Assembly (NCBI GenBank): GCA_900555515.1
Contig: USLO01000028.1
Location: 1 to 14,437 of the forward strand
DNA from: an uncultured Collinsella sp.
GTDB taxonomy: Bacteria; Actinomycetota; Coriobacteriia; Coriobacteriales; Coriobacteriaceae
Direction of reading: 5' to 3'
Length of the DNA: 14,437 bases
In this document: positions 10,076-14,437 of the stretch, piece by piece
Position numbering within the stretch: the stretch's first letter is position 1
How the letters are laid out: the number at the start of each line of letters is the position of its first letter
Notes under the pieces: model-generated
What the model was told of the DNA's origin: nothing
Database searches by the model: none
The model's input: the letters and a program-made list of their open reading frames with translations, nothing else
Program-made: the position numbers and the translations under genes

Positions 10076-10147
10076 GGTGGCGGCTGAGCCTTTCCCTCGG
10101 GAAACTTCGCGAAGCCCAGTTCCCGAGGGAAAGGCTCAGCCGCCACC
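10076..10147 (-). repeat. Long hairpin repeat element, copy 2 (inverted relative to copy 1)
   Basis: A perfect 28-bp stem (10076-10103 with 10120-10147) has a 16-base loop (10104-10119), ACTTCGCGAAGCCCAG. This loop is the exact reverse complement of the loop in copy 1, so the elements are related in opposite orientation. Read on the minus strand, the inner arm is CTTTCCCTCGGGAA against CTTTCTCTCGGAAA in copy 1. Both differences are matched by complementary changes in the other arm. The element ends 26 bases before the candidate purE -10 sequence. Confidence 0.9.
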
Positions 10148-10173
10148 ACAAAGACCGCAGGGACGGGAGCAGC

Positions 10174-10179
10174 TATACT
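10174..10179 (+). promoter_or_regulatory. Candidate purE -10 element
   Basis: TATACT at 10174-10179 matches the -10 consensus at 5 of 6 bases. The hexamer 17 bases upstream (AAGACC) is a poor -35. A 6-bp inverted repeat, ACTACT-ctc-AGTAGT (10177-10191), overlaps the -10 and the expected start site and could be an operator. The implied leader to the purE ATG is about 57 bases. Confidence 0.45.
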
Positions 10180-10242
10180 ACTCTCAGTAGTTAAGGGGCG
10201 CGGATCCGCCGCGTCGCCGCTCTCAACAGGAGGTCTTTGTTT

Positions 10243-10707
10243 ATGGCAGATCAGAAGCCGGTTGTCGGGATTATCATGGGCTCCAAGTCCGATCTGGGCG
10301 TTATGGAAGGTTGCACCGCCGAGCTCGAGGCACTGGGCGTGCCCTATGAGCTCGTGATTGCAAGCGCACACCGCACGCCGGCGAAGGTCCATGAGTGGGC
10401 TTCGACTGCCGCCGATCGCGGTATCAAAGTGATTATCGCCGCCGCCGGCAAGGCCGCTCACCTGGGTGGTGTCGTGGCTGCTTTTACGCCGCTGCCGGTT
10501 ATCGGCGTGCCTATGAAGACGAGTGACCTGGGCGGCATGGATTCGCTGCTGTCGATGGTGCAGATGCCTTCGGGTGTGCCCGTGGCCTGCGTTGCCATCA
10601 ACGGTGCCAAGAACGCCGCCATTTATGCCACGCAGATTCTGGGCGCATGCGACCCCGAGTACCGCAAGGTTATCGAGAAGATGAAGCAGGAGATGGCCGA
10701 CGCCTAG
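10243..10707 (+). CDS. purE: N5-carboxyaminoimidazole ribonucleotide mutase (PurE)
   Basis: PurE converts N5-CAIR to CAIR in purine synthesis, acting as a cytosolic homo-octamer in the class I family. The protein has 154 residues, a normal length. Visible signatures are GSKSD (13-17), SAHRT (41-45) with the conserved active-site His43, AAHLGG (71-76), and the MDSLLSMVQMPSGVPVA stretch (99-115), which binds the nucleotide phosphate. Two positions differ from E. coli: Leu18 where the SDW tryptophan sits, and Gly75 where AHLPG has Pro. The start is ATG 10243, with a strong AGGAGGT site 8 bases upstream; the TTG at 10237 is rejected. No purK is present here, so N5-CAIR synthetase would have to be encoded elsewhere. 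The sortase gene follows after 35 bases. Confidence 0.95.
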   Translation: MADQKPVVGIIMGSKSDLGVMEGCTAELEALGVPYELVIASAHRTPAKVHEWASTAADRGIKVIIAAAGKAAHLGGVVAAFTPLPVIGVPMKTSDLGGMDSLLSMVQMPSGVPVACVAINGAKNAAIYATQILGACDPEYRKVIEKMKQEMADA

Positions 10708-10742
10708 GCGTTCCGCCGTTTCACCGCAGTATAAGGAGAGCC

Positions 10743-11741
10743 ATGTCCGACTATCAGGGAAAACGATTCAAGGCTTCTCAGATTCCCGATCCATCGAAGC
10801 CGGGTGCCGTCCATGCGGCGCAGCAGGGTCGGGCATCCTCTCCTCAGCAGCCGCGCGCGCCGCGCCCCGTGACACCGGCGACGCATCGTCGACAGGACGC
10901 GCCAGCCGCATATCGACCTTCATCTTATAGCAACGCTAAGAAGCCGCCCCGGTCTTCATCGCATGCCGCGCCGTCGGATTACACCGAGCCGACGCGCAAA
11001 CAGCGCCGCTCCATTATTCCCATTCTGCTCATCATCATCGGCATCGGCCTGATTGTTGCCGCCGCTGCCATCTTTATCAACGCGCAGATTGGCTATAAGC
11101 AGGCGAGCGATTCGTATCAGAAAATCGAGAAGCAATATATAAGCGATAAGGACGCCAGCGGCGTGCCAATTATCGACTTTGATGCACTTGCTCAGACAAA
11201 CCCCGAGATTGTGGGTTGGATTTACGCGCCGGGAACCAACATCAACTATCCCGTGGTGCAGACCAATAACAACTCCAAATACCTCAACACGCTGTTTGAC
11301 GGTACGTCCAATGCATCGGGTGCGATCTTCTTGGACAGTGACGATACCGCGCCGGGAATGGTTGACCAGCAGACCACGATCTACGGCCACCACATGAATG
11401 ACGGGTCGATGTTCAACGTGATTTCGGACACCACCGACCAAGCGACGTTCGATAGCATCGAGTACGTGTATTACATCACGCGCGATGCAACGTATAAACT
11501 GCGACCACTGGCGACCAAAGTTGTTGAGGACACGTATGCCAAGGCGCGCACGACCAATTTTGAGGGCGACGACGGGCTCAAGAACTACCTGTCCGAGATG
11601 CTCGACGGTGCCTCTGCCGTGTCGAGCGATGCCACCGATCGTGCCGCTTCGGCAACCAAGGTCGTAACGCTTGTGACCTGTCGTTCGTTATCGCTGAGCA
11701 ACACGCGTGCCGTCATGGTGCTCACGCCGGTCGAGGAATAA
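10743..11741 (+). CDS. Class B sortase, membrane anchored
   Basis: A 332-residue cysteine transpeptidase that would join sorted surface proteins to the cell wall or to pilus subunits. Residues 1-88 form an unusually long Pro/Ser/Arg/Gln-rich, probably disordered cytoplasmic tail. A membrane helix follows at about 91-112 (IIPILLIIIGIGLIVAAAAI), preceded by RKQRR, which fits an N-in, C-out anchor. The catalytic domain has His216 in TIYGHHMNDGSMF, Cys313 in VVTLVTC and Arg322 in SNTRAVMVL, the expected His-Cys-Arg triad. The order and the DGSMF sequence after the His point to class B. The start ATG 10743 has AAGGAG 5 bases upstream. No LPxTG-like substrate lies in the window, so its targets are elsewhere. 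It probably reads through from the purE promoter. Confidence 0.9.
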   Translation: MSDYQGKRFKASQIPDPSKPGAVHAAQQGRASSPQQPRAPRPVTPATHRRQDAPAAYRPSSYSNAKKPPRSSSHAAPSDYTEPTRKQRRSIIPILLIIIGIGLIVAAAAIFINAQIGYKQASDSYQKIEKQYISDKDASGVPIIDFDALAQTNPEIVGWIYAPGTNINYPVVQTNNNSKYLNTLFDGTSNASGAIFLDSDDTAPGMVDQQTTIYGHHMNDGSMFNVISDTTDQATFDSIEYVYYITRDATYKLRPLATKVVEDTYAKARTTNFEGDDGLKNYLSEMLDGASAVSSDATDRAASATKVVTLVTCRSLSLSNTRAVMVLTPVEE

Positions 11742-11750
11742 GTTGTTCGA

Positions 11751-11786
11751 GAGTAGCTAAAAAGCCCCGTTCCAAATTGGCTACTC
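11751..11786 (+). other. Short stem-loop between sortase and MoaE-like genes
   Basis: GAGTAGC (11751-11757) pairs with GCTACTC (11780-11786), a 7-bp stem around a 22-base loop holding an A run and GCCCCG. On the minus strand the loop reads with CGGGGC followed by TTTTT, a terminator-like look, but no gene ends there on that strand. Function unknown. Confidence 0.4.
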
Positions 11787-11807
11787 GACGACGGTAAGGG
11801 AGAAATG

Positions 11808-12224
11808 ATGCTCGAGAATGGCAAAACGATGCCTTCGGTTGATGCTTGGCTGCGCGAGGCCAAGGCCGATTCGTCGGCACCTGCGTGCGGTATGTATCTG
11901 ACGCATAACGGTGTGGTGCGCGCGACGCCCAAGGCCGAGGCGCGCGGTGTCGAGACCGATGGCGTGGCGCCGGGCCACAAGGTGGGCGGCATGGTGTTCG
12001 GCTTCGATGCTCAGAAGGTGCAGGCTGCTATCGAGGCCACGAGCGCGATGCCGGGTATCGGCTATGTGCGCGTGTGGCTGGCAAGCGGCGAGCTTGCCGT
12101 AGGTGACGACATCATGCTCGTGCTCATCGGCGGGGACATTCGCCCGCACGTGGTCGATGCCCTGCAGGCACTCGTTGGCACCATCAAGAACGAATGCGTA
12201 AGTGAGGTCGAGCGCGAGGCGTAG
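11808..12224 (+). CDS. MoaE-like protein (molybdopterin synthase large-subunit fold), divergent
   Basis: A 138-residue cytosolic protein resembling MoaE, which with MoaD transfers sulfur to make molybdopterin. The resemblance is in order: an opening helix (VDAWLREAKAD), NGVVR (34-38) matching the GxVR turn of MoaE, then VRVWLASGELAVGDDIMLVLIGG (87-109) matching the RVxxIHRxGEL-xxGDEIxxVxV core. MoaE's SAHR is replaced by GGDIR, so the His is missing. The C-terminal KTRAPxWK motif with two active-site Lys becomes IKNECVSEVE, in which one Lys (127) may be kept and the other is lost. No moaA, moaC or moaD is nearby. It may not be a working synthase subunit. AAGGGAG lies 5 bases before ATG 11808; the ATG at 11805 is also possible but closer than usual. 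Confidence 0.6.
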   Translation: MLENGKTMPSVDAWLREAKADSSAPACGMYLTHNGVVRATPKAEARGVETDGVAPGHKVGGMVFGFDAQKVQAAIEATSAMPGIGYVRVWLASGELAVGDDIMLVLIGGDIRPHVVDALQALVGTIKNECVSEVEREA

Positions 12225-12254
12225 AGGCTTGCGTCGATAGAAGACTCGTTTATA

Positions 12255-12293
12255 AAAATGCCCGCCGGTACGTGTGATACCGGCGGGCATTTT
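12255..12293. terminator. Bidirectional intrinsic terminator between convergent genes
   Basis: A perfect 16-bp stem, AAAATGCCCGCCGGTA (12255-12270) with TACCGGCGGGCATTTT (12278-12293), has a 7-base loop. The plus strand ends in TTTTGCGTTTT and the minus strand in a T run (complement of 12254-12258). It sits between the MoaE-like gene on the plus strand and the CmpB-type gene on the minus strand, and can serve both. Confidence 0.93.
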
Positions 12294-12314
12294 GCGTTTT
12301 GGACGCGGTTGGCG

Positions 12315-13544
12315 CTACACGCGCGTCGCATCCTTGGGGCTCATGGTCATGCTCTGGAAGCGATTCTCCATAAAGTCATTATCGAAGTACTTGCCGTAGA
12401 ACTGCGCAACGGGAATATCCGGTTCCGTGCCGTTGACGCGCTGATACCAATAATCGAGCGACTGCAGCGTCATAACGCCATCGACCAGCATAATGATGGT
12501 GAAGATGACAGTAGCCGAGTAGCGACTCTTCCACGGAATCATGTTGATGAGCTTGAGCAGCCTCGGCAGCAGCAGCTTGATCCAGATGAGTCCGCCCAGG
12601 CCCCACAGGCAGGCAAAGCCCGTGCAGGTGCGTCCGCCCGTAAGGACGGCGAGCGGGTCGGGCATGCCGAACAGCTTCATGTGCGAGTAGCTCCACGAGA
12701 CCACTCCAAACGAGGTCTGCATAAACCAGCCCACGAATACCTCAAAGCTCGCGCCGAGCAGCGCGCTCACCAAAAAGATAATGATGGGGTTCTTTTTGTA
12801 GAAGCGGTTGAGCACCATGGTCATGAGCACGGCGCCAAATCCGTAGATGGGGCTGAAGGGGCCAAACAGCATGCCGGCGCGGTTCTGGTAGACGCCAGGG
12901 TCGTCGACCGTCATGTGCCAGATGTCCTCGGCGATCAGGCCGAGCACGCAGCAGACAAAGAACACCCAGAACAGGTTGAAGTAGTTGAGCTTGATGTAGC
13001 CTTCGCCGGTTTCATCGCGCCCGAGCATACCCTCGGCGGCGGCGTCGCGATCGAGCATCTCTTGCAGGCGGCGCTGCAGCTCGCGCTCCTGGCGCAGCGT
13101 GGGGTCGACGGTGGCCGAAAGCGCGACAAGGATGCCGAGCTGGATGGCAGGGCGCAGCAAGAAAGGCCCGATGCCCTGGAGCATCACGTCAACCAAAAGC
13201 TCGACGACGGTCAATGCGATAAGGATATAGGACAGACGGGCGGCATTGCGGCGCTGGTTCTTGATGAGGTCCAGGCCAAAGATGATCAAGATGACGGCAC
13301 TGGCAGCCGAGAGCATGATGCCGGCGACGATAAGGCCGACCGCGACGAGCGTGTTGTCGCCGAGCTTGGCGGCGGCGTTGCCGTTGATGAGCGCGGTGAT
13401 GACCTGCCACATAAAGGCGCCGACCGAAGGGAGCGTGCCCACGCCGGACAGGATGCATAGGACGGCGTACACCTTAATGATGAGGGGGATCTTCTTGACC
13501 TCCGTGGCGCTGGGGACGCTGGGGTCGAGTTCGTTTCGATCCAT
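12315..13544 (-). CDS. CmpB-type putative ABC-transporter permease, multi-pass membrane protein
   Basis: A 409-residue integral membrane protein. The C-terminal half (about 188-340) has the hallmarks of the family named putative ABC-transporter type IV (CmpB): NRAGMLFGPFSPIYGFGAV (221-239), FEVFVGWFMQ, and GGRTCTGFACLWGLGGL (303-319). Despite the family name, transport by these proteins is not well shown, and no ATPase partner lies beside it. The N-terminal part adds about four hydrophobic segments (18-53, 65-94, 103-142) and a charged, probably coiled linker (145-180, RQERELQRRLQEMLDRD). One more helix follows at about 343-360. The start is ATG at 13544, with AAAGG 6 bases upstream on the minus strand. 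An upstream in-frame ATG at 13721 would add 59 Arg/Leu-rich residues and lacks support. Diverges from purF. Confidence 0.82.
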   Translation of the reverse strand: MDRNELDPSVPSATEVKKIPLIIKVYAVLCILSGVGTLPSVGAFMWQVITALINGNAAAKLGDNTLVAVGLIVAGIMLSAASAVILIIFGLDLIKNQRRNAARLSYILIALTVVELLVDVMLQGIGPFLLRPAIQLGILVALSATVDPTLRQERELQRRLQEMLDRDAAAEGMLGRDETGEGYIKLNYFNLFWVFFVCCVLGLIAEDIWHMTVDDPGVYQNRAGMLFGPFSPIYGFGAVLMTMVLNRFYKKNPIIIFLVSALLGASFEVFVGWFMQTSFGVVSWSYSHMKLFGMPDPLAVLTGGRTCTGFACLWGLGGLIWIKLLLPRLLKLINMIPWKSRYSATVIFTIIMLVDGVMTLQSLDYWYQRVNGTEPDIPVAQFYGKYFDNDFMENRFQSMTMSPKDATRV

Positions 13545-13838
13545 ACATAACCTTTCTCGTTTTGCTGTAGGTACAAGGATACGCCGCCGACCTGCCAAAA
13601 GACAGGACGAACGTCCCAATTGCAACAATGCAAGCCCCAACGGCGGACGAGACGCGTCGCGACGGAAGCATGCGGGATCGTCGACCCCGAGGAGGTTGCC
13701 CAATAAAATGTTTGGCTGCAAAACGGATTATAAGCTCGGTGGGCTTTTAAAAAGCGCTGTTCATGCGCGGGAGTGCTTGTCTTGCCGTGCGTATAATAGG
13801 GCAGGTAACGCCAAATAACGAGGCTCTGAGGGGATGCC
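13545..13838. promoter_or_regulatory. Divergent intergenic region between CmpB-type gene and purF
   Basis: This 294-base stretch must hold both promoters. Two small inverted repeats lie near its middle: GGACG-aa-CGTCC (13603-13614) and TTGCA-acaa-TGCAA (13620-13633), either of which could be an operator. On the minus strand I could not fix a convincing -35/-10 pair for the CmpB-type gene. A 36-codon frame (13708-13818) is not called a gene. Confidence 0.4.
13792..13797 (+). promoter_or_regulatory. purF: purF -10 element
   Basis: A perfect TATAAT at 13792-13797, 41 bases before the purF ATG. A TG pair lies two bases upstream, one base further than the standard extended -10. The expected -35 position (GGGAGT, 17-base spacing) does not match consensus, so the promoter may need an activator or lean on the upstream TG. 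Confidence 0.6.
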
Positions 13839-14437
13839 ATGTCTCAAGAAACCATCCGCGCGGCCGAGCGTGCCGCGGGACAGGTGAAGACCATGTCGAC
13901 GTATGATCCGGACTCCGACCAGCTGCATGAGGAATGCGGCATTTTTGGTGTGTGGGCACCCGATCGCGATGTGGCTCGACTGACGTACTTTGGTCTGCGC
14001 GCGCTGCAGCATCGCGGCCAGGAATCGGCGGGAATCGCCGTGGGTGATGGCGGCACGGTTATGGTCCGCAAGGATCTGGGCCTGCTCGACCGCGTGTTCT
14101 CCAACGCCGACCTGTCGACACTCTCCGGCCAGCTGGCCGTGGGCCACGTGCGCTATGGCACTGCCGGTGCCAAGAGCTGGGAAGCCTCGCAGCCGCATCT
14201 TTCTACCATCAACAGCGTCATTATCGCGCTCGCGCACAACGGTACCCTCGTCAACACCGACGAGCTGCGCCGCCAGCTGATCGAGCTGGGCGTGCCGTTC
14301 CTTTCCAATTCGGATTCCGAGGTCGCGACTAAGCTTATCGGCTACTTTACTCAGCGTACGGGCCATCTGCGCGAGGGCATTCGCAAGACCATGGAGCTCG
14401 TGCGCGGCGGCTACGCCATGACGCTCATCAACGAGCA
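13839..14437 (+). CDS. purF: Amidophosphoribosyltransferase, 3' end outside window
   Basis: PurF commits PRPP and glutamine to purine synthesis by making phosphoribosylamine. The 199 visible residues cover the N-terminal Ntn-type glutaminase domain: catalytic Cys33 in ECGIFGVW, LRALQHRGQESAG, VGHVRYGTAG, LAHNGTLVN and SDSEV. The phosphoribosyltransferase domain lies beyond the window. Cys33 must become the N-terminal residue, so residues 1-32 (ending QLHEE) are inferred to be a cleaved propeptide, longer than the 11 residues known in B. subtilis. The ATG at 13839 has GAGGGG 5 bases upstream; the nearby ATG at 13834 is out of frame. The frame runs open to the last base. Confidence 0.96.
   Translation, partial: MSQETIRAAERAAGQVKTMSTYDPDSDQLHEECGIFGVWAPDRDVARLTYFGLRALQHRGQESAGIAVGDGGTVMVRKDLGLLDRVFSNADLSTLSGQLAVGHVRYGTAGAKSWEASQPHLSTINSVIIALAHNGTLVNTDELRRQLIELGVPFLSNSDSEVATKLIGYFTQRTGHLREGIRKTMELVRGGYAMTLINE

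Noticed and set aside
9821..10242. Possible CRISPR array or tRNA gene in the carB-purE gap
   Set aside because: The repeats are inverted hairpins in two copies, not direct repeats with spacers, and no cloverleaf could be formed.
10647..10742. Sortase start at an ATG inside purE
   Set aside because: ATG 10743 has an ideal AAGGAG site, and the extra residues are just the purE 3' end read in another frame.
12258..13460. Plus-strand frame of 400 codons opposite the CmpB-type gene, starting inside the terminator
   Set aside because: It begins within a terminator stem, lacks a ribosome binding site, and its translation is an extreme His/Asp/Gln-rich shadow of a hydrophobic membrane protein.
13778..13797. 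TTGTCT as a purF -35 box
   Set aside because: It is only 8 bases from TATAAT, too short for a sigma-70-type spacer.
13708..13818. 36-codon frame (MFGCKTDYKLGG...) with a CLSC pair before purF
   Set aside because: GAGGAGG lies 12 bases upstream, which is too far, and the purF TATAAT falls inside it. No family is recognisable; I would accept it only with ribosome profiling or conservation data.

Overview
The window is GC-rich, densely coded bacterial DNA. Gene content, codon choice (strong preference for G/C in third positions) and a PyrR-type RNA site built over a ribosome binding site point to a high-G+C Gram-positive. The overall look, including a class B sortase and a CmpB-type membrane protein, fits the Coriobacteriia, most likely Collinsella or a close relative. 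That placement is inference from protein character, not a database match. The region looks like core chromosome. I see no phage, transposase, CRISPR array, tRNA or rRNA.

Layout. (1) 1-2019: 3' part of purD (start lies left of the window), then a Nudix hydrolase of the ADP-ribose pyrophosphatase type. (2) 2101-4858: an ABC exporter half-transporter followed closely by a one-pass membrane protein of unknown function, closed by a strong intrinsic terminator (4865-4906). (3) 4907-9820: an AT-rich promoter region, a PyrR-binding RNA hairpin, then carA and carB one base apart. (4) 9821-10242: a 422-base intergenic region with three long hairpins. Two of these are related elements in opposite orientation that share an identical 16-base loop. 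(5) 10243-12224: purE, a class B sortase and a small MoaE-like protein, closed by a bidirectional terminator (12255-12293). (6) 12315-13544 on the minus strand: a CmpB-type multi-pass membrane protein. (7) 13839 to the end: the 5' part of purF, transcribed divergently from it.

Together, purD, purE and purF supply steps 2, 6 and 1 of IMP synthesis, and carAB makes carbamoyl phosphate for pyrimidines and arginine. The nucleotide genes are scattered among envelope genes (ABC exporter, bitopic protein, sortase, CmpB protein) rather than gathered in one operon.

The best mechanistic inference is that PyrR bound to UMP represses translation of carA. The carA Shine-Dalgarno sequence forms the 3' strand of the lower stem of a hairpin with the classic UUUAA bulge and a CNGNGA-type hexaloop. 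The most unusual feature is the hairpin pair between carB and purE. Loop identity and two compensated stem base-pair changes suggest a maintained, possibly dispersed repeat family.
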